The notes under the pieces: model-generated | Seen by the model: the letters and a program-made list of their open reading frames with translations, nothing else | Database searches by the model: none | Told to the model about the DNA's origin: nothing | Program-made: the position numbers and the translations under genes | Shown: positions 8,036-15,993 of the stretch, piece after piece | How positions within the stretch are numbered: the first letter of the stretch is position 1 | How the letters are laid out: each line of letters starts with the position of its first letter | NCBI GenBank assembly: GCA_900548315.1 | Contig: URJU01000022.1 | Coordinates: 1-19,042, forward strand | Length of the DNA stretch: 19,042 nt | From: an uncultured Coprococcus sp. | Lineage (GTDB): Bacteria > Bacillota > Clostridia > Lachnospirales > Lachnospiraceae | Reading direction: 5' to 3'

Positions 8036-8057
8036 CTCTTTTTCGTCTGTATATAAA

Positions 8058-9413
8058 TTAACCGTTGATCCTTGCAAGAAGTTCCTTGCCAAGTTCCTCA
8101 TTGCCCGGCTTGCCAAGGAGAGCGAACATGTTCTTCTTGTAGCTCTCAACACCTGGCTGGTTGAATGGGTTTACACCAAGTGTGTAACCGCTTACGCCAC
8201 ATGCGAACTCAAATGTATAGAACAACTCTCCGAGTGTAAACTCATCGATCTTGTCGATGTTGATCTGGATGATAGGTATTCCGCCATCTGCATGTGCAAG
8301 GATTGTTCCGTTCATTGCACTCTTGTTAGCGAAATCAACCGTCTTGCCTGCAAGATAGTTAAGTCCGTCAAGGTCTGAGTCCTCAGCCTCCATGATAATC
8401 TCACATGTTGGGTTTACAACATTGATAACTGTCTCGAAATGATTCTGTGAACCCTGCTGTATAAACTGGCCAAGTGAGTGAAGGTCTGTTGTGAAGTCTG
8501 TGGCTGTTGGGAAAAGACCCTTGCCATCCTTACCCTCGCTCTCGCCGTAGAGCTGCTTCCACCACTCTGATACATAGTGAAGTGCCGGCTCGAAGTTTGC
8601 AAGGATCTCTATCGACTTACCCTTGTTGTACAGTACATTTCTTACTGCTGCATACTTCATAGCGTCTGAATCGTCGAAGTCCTGTGCAAGACAATCCTTT
8701 CTTGCTGAAGCTGCGCCTTCCATAAGCTTATCTATATCGGCACCACTTACTGCTATTGGCAGAAGACCAACTGCTGTGAGAACTGAGAATCTTCCTCCTA
8801 CATCATCAGGAACTACAAATGTCTCATAGCCCTCCTCTGTTGCAAGTGTCTTAAGAGCTCCCTTTGCCTTGTCTGTTGTGGCATATATTCTCTTTGCTGC
8901 GCCTTCCTTACCATACTTCTCAACAAGTTTCTTCTTGAAGATTCTTGATGCGATACCTGGCTCTGTTGTTGTACCTGACTTTGAGATGATGTTGATAGAG
9001 AAATCTCTGTCTCCGATCACCTGAAGCAGGTGAGCCATGTATGTACTGCTTATGTTAGATCCTGCATAATAAATCTCAGGAGTCTTACGGATTGACTTGT
9101 CAACTGAGTTATAAAAGCTGTGTCTTAAAGCTTCGATGGCTGCTCTTGCGCCCAGGTAAGAACCACCGATACCGATTACTACGAGCACATCTGAGTCTGA
9201 CTGGATCTTGGCTGCTGCCTTCTTGATTCTGGCAAACTCTTCCTTATCATAGTCTACCGGAAGATCGATCCATCCAAGGAAATCATTTCCCTCACCTGTC
9301 TTGTTTACAAGTGTTGCCTTTGCAGCTACAACCTGATCCTTGATCGCTGCGATATCAGCGTCTGTAGCCATGGCTTTTGCATTCTTAAAATCGAAACTTA
9401 CTGTCTGTGCCAT
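8058..9413 (-). CDS. pgi: Glucose-6-phosphate isomerase
   Basis: Interconverts glucose 6-phosphate and fructose 6-phosphate in the cytoplasm, at the head of glycolysis and gluconeogenesis. The 451 residues match the short Firmicutes-type enzyme. Key regions are VVIGIGGSYLGARAAIE (78-94), the phosphate-binding IISKSGTTTEP (142-152), DDVGGRFSVLTAVG (family signature 1, 203-216), catalytic Glu291 in GESEGKDGKG, His312, QGSQNHFET, and signature 2 GVESYKKNMFALLG with Lys426. The open frame extends 18 codons further upstream, but I place the start at 9413 because AAGGAGAG lies about 8 bases before it, MAQTVSFDF matches family N-termini, and the promoter found at 9458-9486 starts transcription near 9451, inside the longer frame. 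The gene is alone between its own promoter and terminator. Confidence 0.97.
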   Translation of the reverse strand: MAQTVSFDFKNAKAMATDADIAAIKDQVVAAKATLVNKTGEGNDFLGWIDLPVDYDKEEFARIKKAAAKIQSDSDVLVVIGIGGSYLGARAAIEALRHSFYNSVDKSIRKTPEIYYAGSNISSTYMAHLLQVIGDRDFSINIISKSGTTTEPGIASRIFKKKLVEKYGKEGAAKRIYATTDKAKGALKTLATEEGYETFVVPDDVGGRFSVLTAVGLLPIAVSGADIDKLMEGAASARKDCLAQDFDDSDAMKYAAVRNVLYNKGKSIEILANFEPALHYVSEWWKQLYGESEGKDGKGLFPTATDFTTDLHSLGQFIQQGSQNHFETVINVVNPTCEIIMEAEDSDLDGLNYLAGKTVDFANKSAMNGTILAHADGGIPIIQINIDKIDEFTLGELFYTFEFACGVSGYTLGVNPFNQPGVESYKKNMFALLGKPGNEELGKELLARING

Positions 9414-9457
9414 TACTTTTCTCTCCTTACTTGTATTAAATTTTTCACATTGTCTCA

Positions 9458-9486
9458 ATTTTAGCAAATAGGTATACCATAATCAA
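9458..9486 (-). promoter_or_regulatory. Sigma-A-type promoter of pgi
   Basis: On the - strand, TTGATT (9486-9481) is followed after 17 bases by TAAAAT (9463-9458). The expected transcription start near 9451 leaves a 38-base leader carrying AAGGAG before the ATG at 9413. It supports the shorter pgi start. Confidence 0.6.
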
Positions 9487-9497
9487 CTATTAATCTC

Positions 9498-9538
9498 AAA
9501 AAACTCCCCCAAAGCCATAACCGGTTTGGAGGAGTTTT
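9498..9538 (-). terminator. Intrinsic terminator of the giant secreted-protein gene
   Basis: On the - strand a 14-base arm (9538-9525, AAAACTCCTCCAAA) pairs with 9513-9500 with one mismatch around an 11-base loop, and the T-run continues to 9498. It begins 24 bases after the stop codon at 9562. Confidence 0.88.
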
Positions 9539-9561
9539 CAATTATAACCATGTATAAAGCA

Positions 9562-12500
9562 CTACTTCACTGTCACTTTGATCCTTGCACACACACCGTT
9601 GTCAGCCATTACATAAACCGTACATGTGCCCTTGCCCACTGCCTTGATGACTCCCGTCGGCGAAACAGTTGCCACCTTTGCATTGGATGTTATATAGAAT
9701 TCATTCTTCAGGAAGTGTCTTAATGCCTTCTTCTTTGGATTCTCAAGTCTAACCTTCTTTATGATCCTGAATGTCTTACCCTTTGCAAGGCTTACTGAAG
9801 TCTTGTTTACAGTAACTGCCAGGGCATTTGTCCTTGATGCATAAGGCATCGCAACATGTACTATGTTTGTCTTGCCAAGATATACCTTTCTGCCGCCTGA
9901 CATCTTGTATGCAACTGTAAAGTACTTGTATGCACGCTTGCTGTTGAGACTCTTATCAGCATATTTCAGGGATTTTGTGACATTACCAAGCTTATTAAAA
10001 TTGTTCTTTCCATTACAATAAGACCAATATACATCATATCCTGTTGCACCTTTGACCTTATCCCATGTCAGATTTATCCTTGTTCCTGCTCCCTTTCCTC
10101 TCATAACAAAGAACGGAAGATTCTTCTTACAAAGCTCTGTACCACTAAGCTCAACATTTGGAGCTTTCTTTATAACCAAACGTCCAACAGCAAATGTTAT
10201 ATTGTAGTTTGGATTTGCGCCCTGTTTCTGACTCGGCGTGATCGTGTATGTTCCGGACTTCTCACCAGCAGCTCTCTTGAGAACAATTCCTGTAAGCCTG
10301 TCCTTACCAACAAGTCCCTCAGCTTTGAATGTAAATCTCGGATCCGCCTTGCCTTCATATTTCGATGCATCATTTGCAGTCACTCTCACAGCTTTTCTAT
10401 TTACCGTAATCGTAACTTTCGCAGTCGCTGCCTTATAGTTCTCATTTGCTGCAACGGATACTGTCACAACCGCTTTGCCCGCACCTACTATAGTTACTTT
10501 GCCCGTGCTGTCCACTTTGACAACTTTTGTATTGCTGCTCACAAATGTTTTTTTGTCATTTCTGCTGCACTTTACATTGAGTGCAAACTTTGCATCCCCA
10601 TATGTCTTTGCTGTCACCTTGCCTACTTTGAGAGTTGTTGCTGCTGGAATTATCTCTCTCTTTGCAACTGTGAACTGAACTGGCTGTGTTACATACTCAT
10701 TGTAATTGGTTGTAGCACAAACCTTGGCATACATATAATATGTGCCCGGCTCTGCTGATCTTGAGTTCTCCCACAACGTGCCTTCTGTATTGCTGTTCTC
10801 CGTTGTGTAGTAATACTCTACAACAGGATCGCCATTTGCACCTATAACCTTTGGTCCTTCTATGCTGTCGCCAAATGTATAGTCGCTGACGCTGAGTTCT
10901 GCGCTCTGGTCAAGTCGCTTTATTTCAAATGCCACCTGAGCAGTTGTATTCCCTATCTTTGCAACCGCCCTGTATGTTCCTGCATTTGTCGGTGCAGTCT
11001 CACTCGCAGTATATTCCGTATCTCCTGTTCCTTCATATAATATCTCAAGCCTTGCTCCTGTTGTCTCTGTCACATAATCATTGTATGTAAGGCCTGCATA
11101 TTCTTCACCATTATACTGGCTGTCCTCAGCAGTCATTGAAAATACCATCGGTCTGCCGCCCTCAAGCTGGTATCCGCACATTTCAACATTCTCTGTCTCA
11201 GAGCAATATGCGCTTATCATATTGCCCTCGTCACCATATGGAACATACTGCCAGTCATGTGTATGTACCATCTTCACCATTATATTTTCCAGAGTATAAT
11301 TGGCTGCCGCCCCAGTGCCATTCAGGGAAACAGTATAGTTTGCTATAAACTTCGGAGCCTCAACTGACGTACTATGTGCATATACTGAGTAATCTGTCTT
11401 GTATTCAAGTGTTTCTCCATCTACAAGTCCTGTGAATTCAACTCCGCTGATATACATGTGACCATACATCAAAATTTTATCTGCTGTGATCGTTTTCTTT
11501 TCGATAGTCACAGTCACATCACCAAATACCGGTGAACACTCATCTGCTGTAACAAGGTAATACACCTTATATGTTCCGGCATTTTTAAGCTCAGGAACCG
11601 CCTGTGTGTACGGCTCATCTTCTGCCAGCGAATAACGGATAGAAACTCCCTCCAGACCATCTGCAATTGTAACAGATGGGCTATGTATCAATCCATCATA
11701 AGTGCAGGTTGTATCTTCCGCAGTTACTCCGGCGATCAGATCACGTGAGACTACCTTGGCATCTGACCACAATGAAGCTGGTTTTGTCATATTAGCCACG
11801 TATCTTGTGCGAACATATACCCTCTGATTCTCTTCAAGTCCTGAGATAACATAATTATCTGACACATTCAGATCATCGAGAACTGTCCAGGTCGCTCCAT
11901 CCGTCGAATACTGATACTGCTGTCCGCCAAGCGGGCTTACAGTCACAGAATCGCCAGTCACGCTTACTATCTCAACGCCTTCGCCGTCTGCAGCACTTTC
12001 CATATCGGCTGGTGTTGGATTCTGTATGTCTGCAAGAGTCTTCGGTGCAGATGGTGCCTCCGGTCTTGCTGCAACAGTTATATCAGCAGGTGTATCCTGA
12101 CTGTCTTTCTTGCTGATACTTATATTTTTACCAAACAAACTATATGATACGTCGTTATCATCTGTTCCCTCAAGAGCTATATCACCGTACATATCACTCA
12201 CAATGTCATATGACTCGCCATCAACAGTGATGATATATGATGTATCGCCATCAAGCTCTGTCAGCTTTTCTGTTATATAATCAACCTGTCCTGTAACAGC
12301 GCCTACCTCTGCTACTGCTCCAACGCTGAATTTGAAACCTATATGTCCGCCATCTTCAACATTTGTCCATGACATTGTCAATCCCGAATCTGTTCCTTCA
12401 ACCAAGGAGGCAACACTCTGGCCATTTATTTCAGCAGTTTCCTTTATGTAGGTTGACGAGACAGTATTGTATGCAAAAATCTTTCTTTCTCTGAAATTGC

Positions 12501-13869
12501 CGATCCAGTAACAACTTGCCTGTGTTATCGGTGCAAGTACAAATGACGGAGTCTCATCTGTCGCGTCCGCCAATTTAGCGACTCCCATCATCGCCATCTG
12601 CTGTAATTCTCCATTCTTGACAGTGGCAGCAAGCACCGCTTTATCTGCACTGTCAGAGCTTGTGATTTCATTTCCAATATTCGCGTCAGCTCCTATAGCG
12701 AATGAGTGCTGCCCCTCCTTTAGTTCCGCATCGAAGATCAGGTCATGTGTATTCATCGGATCAAATGACAATCTTAAAGCTGTGAGATCTGCCACTGATG
12801 GTGATGATGATGATACGGTTTCACTCGAAGGTTCTGCATCACTTCTGCTATACATCGCCCAAGTTTTCGTATAGCTTGTTCCAAGCATATAGTTCTTTCC
12901 GTCCTTGGTATACAAGCCAACAATATCAAACCCATTGCCATTGGCCATATATGCCATAACGCCATTGCTTATATACCAACATTCATTCGCCTTTGTCCAC
13001 ATATTTCCTTTGTCGCTGGAAGGAAAAACTGCCTTTACCGCTCTGCTGGCTGTGCCATCCACCACGCACCTGTACCAGTATCCATGAGTCGGGGTGAACG
13101 TATATGTACTACCATTTGCACCTTCAATATCTGTAAATGGTCCACGCTTACTGGTTGCGCTCTGCCACTGATATGTTGCAGCTTCCCCTGTCACGTCCAT
13201 AACGAGAGTGATCGAACTCTTTGTCATATTCTTGCCATATGGATATCCATTGTTCATGAATACAACTTCTTCCTCCGAAGGATCTGTATTGCCTCCGCCT
13301 GAAAAGCCACCAATCTGGAATGTTATTTCATTGCCGCTGGCGTCCACGATCTTGCCCGCATTCAGATCAATACTTCCTATGTAAATATCAGGGAATACAT
13401 AACCATTGTAATATGTCCACGTATACAGATAATACACACCTGTGATACCCATATCTATTCCCTCTCCGGAAATGATATCCGTTCTGTCATATGTACCCGA
13501 ACTCCTTGAGAACGAGTTCTCTGTTATCCAGCCTTTAAATCCGCAGCCTTCAGGTGACTCGGCACTCGCCCATCCACTGTACCTATGGCTGTTCAGATAA
13601 TCACCAAAGTTTGTGAGATCTCCAGTCGAGAACTTCTCAGACTGAATGCCAAGCTTACAGCTCGCACTGGCATAACCGCTGGTCGTCCAACCCCACTTGA
13701 GACCTCTCAGATGTCCATCTGTGCTGACATCCACGTCTGTTACTTTGATATTCTCCATAGCCGCTGCATAGGCAGTATTCTTACCGCCTATCGAAATCAA
13801 ACACGTTATGACCATGAAAGCTGCCATGAGCCATGCCATAACTTTTCTACATAGATTTCTTTCTTTCAT
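9562..13869 (-). CDS. Giant secreted multidomain protein with Ig-like, MBG-like and FnIII-like repeats
   Basis: A 1435-residue exported protein of unrecognised function. The signal peptide spans about 1-35: basic start, hydrophobic VMAWLMAAFMVITCLISIGG, cleavage after AYA. The first roughly 215 residues and about 285-600 resemble nothing I know. Recognisable pieces are an Ig-like module (about 218-283, TYQWQSATSKRGPF), an FnIII-like module (about 633-708), MBG/Ig-like modules (about 718-1071) broken by an HTHDW...C...C segment (869-899), a BIg2-like (about 1075-1157) and an MBG_2-like module (about 1158-1235), FnIII (about 1258-1343) and a C-terminal BIg2 (about 1348-1435). There is no LPXTG, membrane anchor or SLH domain, so it is either released or held non-covalently. 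The frame opens at a TTG at 13890, but the ATG at 13869 follows GAGAGGG at proper spacing. An adhesive or structural role is likely; an enzymatic role for the N-terminal half is not excluded. Confidence 0.88.
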   Translation of the reverse strand: MKERNLCRKVMAWLMAAFMVITCLISIGGKNTAYAAAMENIKVTDVDVSTDGHLRGLKWGWTTSGYASASCKLGIQSEKFSTGDLTNFGDYLNSHRYSGWASAESPEGCGFKGWITENSFSRSSGTYDRTDIISGEGIDMGITGVYYLYTWTYYNGYVFPDIYIGSIDLNAGKIVDASGNEITFQIGGFSGGGNTDPSEEEVVFMNNGYPYGKNMTKSSITLVMDVTGEAATYQWQSATSKRGPFTDIEGANGSTYTFTPTHGYWYRCVVDGTASRAVKAVFPSSDKGNMWTKANECWYISNGVMAYMANGNGFDIVGLYTKDGKNYMLGTSYTKTWAMYSRSDAEPSSETVSSSSPSVADLTALRLSFDPMNTHDLIFDAELKEGQHSFAIGADANIGNEITSSDSADKAVLAATVKNGELQQMAMMGVAKLADATDETPSFVLAPITQASCYWIGNFRERKIFAYNTVSSTYIKETAEINGQSVASLVEGTDSGLTMSWTNVEDGGHIGFKFSVGAVAEVGAVTGQVDYITEKLTELDGDTSYIITVDGESYDIVSDMYGDIALEGTDDNDVSYSLFGKNISISKKDSQDTPADITVAARPEAPSAPKTLADIQNPTPADMESAADGEGVEIVSVTGDSVTVSPLGGQQYQYSTDGATWTVLDDLNVSDNYVISGLEENQRVYVRTRYVANMTKPASLWSDAKVVSRDLIAGVTAEDTTCTYDGLIHSPSVTIADGLEGVSIRYSLAEDEPYTQAVPELKNAGTYKVYYLVTADECSPVFGDVTVTIEKKTITADKILMYGHMYISGVEFTGLVDGETLEYKTDYSVYAHSTSVEAPKFIANYTVSLNGTGAAANYTLENIMVKMVHTHDWQYVPYGDEGNMISAYCSETENVEMCGYQLEGGRPMVFSMTAEDSQYNGEEYAGLTYNDYVTETTGARLEILYEGTGDTEYTASETAPTNAGTYRAVAKIGNTTAQVAFEIKRLDQSAELSVSDYTFGDSIEGPKVIGANGDPVVEYYYTTENSNTEGTLWENSRSAEPGTYYMYAKVCATTNYNEYVTQPVQFTVAKREIIPAATTLKVGKVTAKTYGDAKFALNVKCSRNDKKTFVSSNTKVVKVDSTGKVTIVGAGKAVVTVSVAANENYKAATAKVTITVNRKAVRVTANDASKYEGKADPRFTFKAEGLVGKDRLTGIVLKRAAGEKSGTYTITPSQKQGANPNYNITFAVGRLVIKKAPNVELSGTELCKKNLPFFVMRGKGAGTRINLTWDKVKGATGYDVYWSYCNGKNNFNKLGNVTKSLKYADKSLNSKRAYKYFTVAYKMSGGRKVYLGKTNIVHVAMPYASRTNALAVTVNKTSVSLAKGKTFRIIKKVRLENPKKKALRHFLKNEFYITSNAKVATVSPTGVIKAVGKGTCTVYVMADNGVCARIKVTVK

Positions 13870-13886
13870 ACACTTCCCTCTCTTTC

Positions 13887-13934
13887 TCAATAAAACCTCT
13901 TTTTCGTGTGTCCGTTAATGTTTTCTCTCTGCAA
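13887..13934 (-). CDS. Possible 15-codon leader ORF upstream of the giant secreted-protein gene
   Basis: A perfect AGGAGG (13946-13941 on the - strand) lies 6 bases before a TTG at 13934 that opens a frame MQRENINGHTKKRFY, stopping at 13887, 17 bases before the ATG of the giant gene and in a different frame. It would lie in that gene's mRNA leader if the promoter at 13985-14015 is used. The strong ribosome binding site is the only evidence; there is no homology that I recognise and the start is TTG. It may be chance. Confidence 0.3.
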   Translation of the reverse strand: MQRENINGHTKKRFY

Positions 13935-13954
13935 CCACTACCTCCTGTTAATTC

Positions 13955-13983
13955 TTGACTCTTTCCCTTTAACAATTTATGAT
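13955..13983 (+). promoter_or_regulatory. Sigma-A-type promoter of the merR-family gene
   Basis: TTGACT (13955-13960) and TATGAT (13978-13983) are separated by the optimal 17 bases. Transcription would start near 13990, giving a leader of about 90 bases to the TTG start at 14081. It points directly into the opposing promoter at 13985-14015. Confidence 0.6.
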
Positions 13984-13984
13984 A

Positions 13985-14015
13985 ATTATAATTCGTACAT
14001 CAATGTTCAAGTCAA
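13985..14015 (-). promoter_or_regulatory. Promoter with a 19-bp spacer for the giant secreted-protein gene; candidate MerR-family target
   Basis: On the - strand, TTGACT (14015-14010) and a consensus TATAAT (13990-13985) are separated by 19 bases (13991-14009). Good hexamers at this overlong spacing are the hallmark of promoters activated by MerR-family proteins, which twist the spacer DNA. An imperfect dyad (ACAT-CA-ATGT, 13997-14006) lies near the spacer centre. A MerR-family gene is next door. Transcription would start near 13977, about 108 bases before the ATG. That the neighbour is the regulator is an inference. Confidence 0.5.
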
Positions 14016-14080
14016 CAATAATTTTGCGATATTTATGCAATATTTACAATTTTTTTTGTCTATTTTTAAGGGGGATCAAT

Positions 14081-14869
14081 TTGAATCGCGCAAATAAAGA
14101 TCTGTATCAAATTGGCGAAGTCACTAAAATGCTTGGAGTGACAAGAAGGATGCTGTTAAACTACGAAGACCTGGGGCTTCTGACACCCGCATACAAAAAT
14201 GAGAGCAGTGGTTTCCGCTACTACTCTGCCGATAACATCGTACATATACGAATCATAAAAGTTCTTCAGGGACTTGGATTATCACTGTCTGAGATTAACA
14301 AATATTTCAATAACACCGAAAAACTTGAGGATGTCATTGAACGTATGACCACGCTCCGCTCTCAGCTGGATCTGTGCATAGCCCAGCTTCAGCTGCGTCA
14401 GTCCCAGACATCAGAACCGGAGATCCGTTTTATCACTCTGCCCTCATTCACTGCATTTTGTCAGGAGTTCAAAGACTCTGATCTGTCCATAAAAACTGAA
14501 GATCTGCGCAAGGCCTTTATCGAGGCAACAAAAAAATATCAACTGGACACCGCAGGCAAAATGTGTACAGAGGTTTTTATCGAATCAACATCAGCCGGAA
14601 GATATGTCATACCTGTCGCTGCAGATCCTGACGCCAACGACGAACACATAAAAAAAATGCCACAGACTGCAGCTATCTGTATATACTATCGTGGTCCATA
14701 TGAAAATTTCGACACCGTCCAGAAGAAACTATTGGACTATGCAAAAGAAAACAATCTTGCGACCTGTGGTTATTTTCGCAATACATTTATGGAGGGTCCT
14801 CCAACCCACGGAGCAAATAAAGATGCTTATATCACACAGATCGCACTGCCAATCTGTCATTTAAAGTAA
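14081..14869 (+). CDS. MerR-family transcriptional regulator with GyrI-like effector-binding domain
   Basis: A 262-residue regulator of BmrR-like layout. The winged helix-turn-helix (about 8-75) reads YQIGEVTKMLGVTRRMLLNYEDLGLL, followed by FRYYSADNI in the wing. A dimerisation coiled coil spans about 80-108. A GyrI-like small-molecule-binding domain (about 115-260) contains GRYVIPVAA, IYYRGPYENFDTVQKKLLDYAKEN and AYITQIALPI. Such proteins usually sense hydrophobic compounds and activate promoters with 19-bp spacers. The frame extends upstream to 13979, but those residues are hydrophobic nonsense. I start at TTG 14081 because AAGGGGGA lies 6 bases before it and the sequence then matches the family start. 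It has its own promoter and a terminator at 14907-14947. The divergent giant gene is the likeliest target besides itself; the ligand is unknown. Confidence 0.9.
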   Translation: MNRANKDLYQIGEVTKMLGVTRRMLLNYEDLGLLTPAYKNESSGFRYYSADNIVHIRIIKVLQGLGLSLSEINKYFNNTEKLEDVIERMTTLRSQLDLCIAQLQLRQSQTSEPEIRFITLPSFTAFCQEFKDSDLSIKTEDLRKAFIEATKKYQLDTAGKMCTEVFIESTSAGRYVIPVAADPDANDEHIKKMPQTAAICIYYRGPYENFDTVQKKLLDYAKENNLATCGYFRNTFMEGPPTHGANKDAYITQIALPICHLK

Positions 14870-14906
14870 AAACAATTAAAATAAAATCATAAACACTTAT
14901 ACGCAA

Positions 14907-14947
14907 AAGCTCTCCGTGCAGACCGGCATGATCCGCGCAGAGAGCTT
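14907..14947. terminator. Bidirectional hairpin terminator between merR and the deacetylase gene
   Basis: AAGCTCTC (14907-14914) pairs with GAGAGCTT (14940-14947), and after one mismatch four further pairs extend the stem. The - strand continues with a short T-run (GCTTTTGCG) and the + strand with CTGTTTCTG. It sits between two converging stops (14869 and 14963). Confidence 0.7.
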
Positions 14948-14962
14948 CTGTTTCTGATACTG

Positions 14963-15958
14963 CTATTCAAATTTCATCTCATTCAAAGACCTGAACTCAT
15001 ATCCCTCCTTCTCCAGGTTTGTGAGAACCGTATCAAGTGCCTGCGCATTTGACGATGACACATTGTGTATGAGCGGAATTGCCCCAGGATGATAGTATTT
15101 CGCAAAATGATCAATGACGTAGTCCGTCCCCGGCTGGTTGTTCACATCATAATCAAGGTAAGCCATACTCCAAAAGATGGTCTTGTACCCCATATCCTTG
15201 GCCAGCTGCAGAACCTGCTCACTGTACTCACCGCTCGGCGGTCTGAAATACATATCCATTTCATACCCAGTCTCATTCCTCATAAAGTCTGAGCACTCCT
15301 TTAACTCACTTTTCTGCTCCTCCACACTCTTCTCCGGCATGCACGGATGATGCACCGTGTGGTTTCCCACCTGATGTCCCTCCTCCTTCATCCTCTTTAC
15401 TATATCCGGATTGTCCCTTATATAAGTCATCGTCACGAAAAAGCATCCTTTTGCATCATGTTTCTTCAAAACATCCAGCATCTGATCTGTGTATCCATTC
15501 TCATACCCGCAGTCAAATGTCAGATACATCACTTTTTCGCCTTTTTCCGCGCAAAACCTATCTACATAATACGCATCATACTGTTCCAGTGGAAAACTGT
15601 TATCGCATCCACTCATCCCATGATTCTTATCCCTTACTATGTACCACGAATATTTCTTTGTTGGAATCGCGCCGTAATCCCTTAATTTCGTGACATTCTC
15701 CAAATCTCCCCCGTTTTTTTCCGTGTTATCCCCATTATCATCAGTCTTCTGATCATCATCTGATCCTGCCTGATCTTTTTTTGCATCACCTTTCCTCTCT
15801 GCTCCAGTGTCCACACAGGCCGCATCACCCGGAGTCGCGGTCATCTTATCCAGATCCGCCTTATCATAGATAGAACACCCCGTCAACATGCCAGCAATGC
15901 AGACAGCACATATTCCAACTGCTATTTTTCTTTTTTTCAGCACACTCAATTTCTTCAA
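14963..15958 (-). CDS. Polysaccharide deacetylase lipoprotein, PdaA-like (peptidoglycan N-acetylmuramic acid deacetylase family)
   Basis: A 331-residue exported NodB-domain protein. A basic N-terminus, a hydrophobic stretch and the lipobox LTGC (Cys28) mark a lipoprotein. Residues 40-90 are a low-complexity Asp/Lys/Gly linker. The catalytic domain (about 140-331) has TFDCGYENGYT (147-157), HTVHH (200-204), FRPPSGEYS (238-246), a WSMAYLDYD segment and LIHNVSS (296-302). GYENGYT and the overall pattern resemble Bacillus PdaA, which deacetylates muramic acid in spore cortex synthesis. The second Asp of the usual TFDDG is Cys150 here (Asn in Bacillus PdaA). The annotated start is TTG with only a weak ribosome binding site (GGTGG, 14 bases off); TTG or GTG codons 3-5 codons later are alternatives. 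It follows an unknown membrane-protein gene by 35 bases, apparently in one operon. A role in sporulation is only an inference. Confidence 0.88.
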   Translation of the reverse strand: MKKLSVLKKRKIAVGICAVCIAGMLTGCSIYDKADLDKMTATPGDAACVDTGAERKGDAKKDQAGSDDDQKTDDNGDNTEKNGGDLENVTKLRDYGAIPTKKYSWYIVRDKNHGMSGCDNSFPLEQYDAYYVDRFCAEKGEKVMYLTFDCGYENGYTDQMLDVLKKHDAKGCFFVTMTYIRDNPDIVKRMKEEGHQVGNHTVHHPCMPEKSVEEQKSELKECSDFMRNETGYEMDMYFRPPSGEYSEQVLQLAKDMGYKTIFWSMAYLDYDVNNQPGTDYVIDHFAKYYHPGAIPLIHNVSSSNAQALDTVLTNLEKEGYEFRSLNEMKFE

Positions 15959-15993
15959 TTACTACTGTTTCCACCCTGAATTTATTGACTCAC

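Noticed and set aside
9414..9467. 18-residue N-terminal extension of glucose-6-phosphate isomerase
   Set aside because: It overlaps the predicted pgi promoter and start site, and the ATG at 9413 has a strong ribosome binding site.
12797..12820. GATGATGATGAT-type microsatellite inside the giant gene, considered as a phase-variation tract
   Set aside because: It is a trinucleotide run encoding four Ser in a row, so slippage keeps the frame; it is too short to suggest phase switching.
13979..14080. N-terminal extension of the MerR-family protein from an upstream in-frame start
   Set aside because: It would begin inside the merR promoter -10 box and encodes a hydrophobic stretch absent from the family; the TTG at 14081 has an AAGGGGGA site at the right distance.
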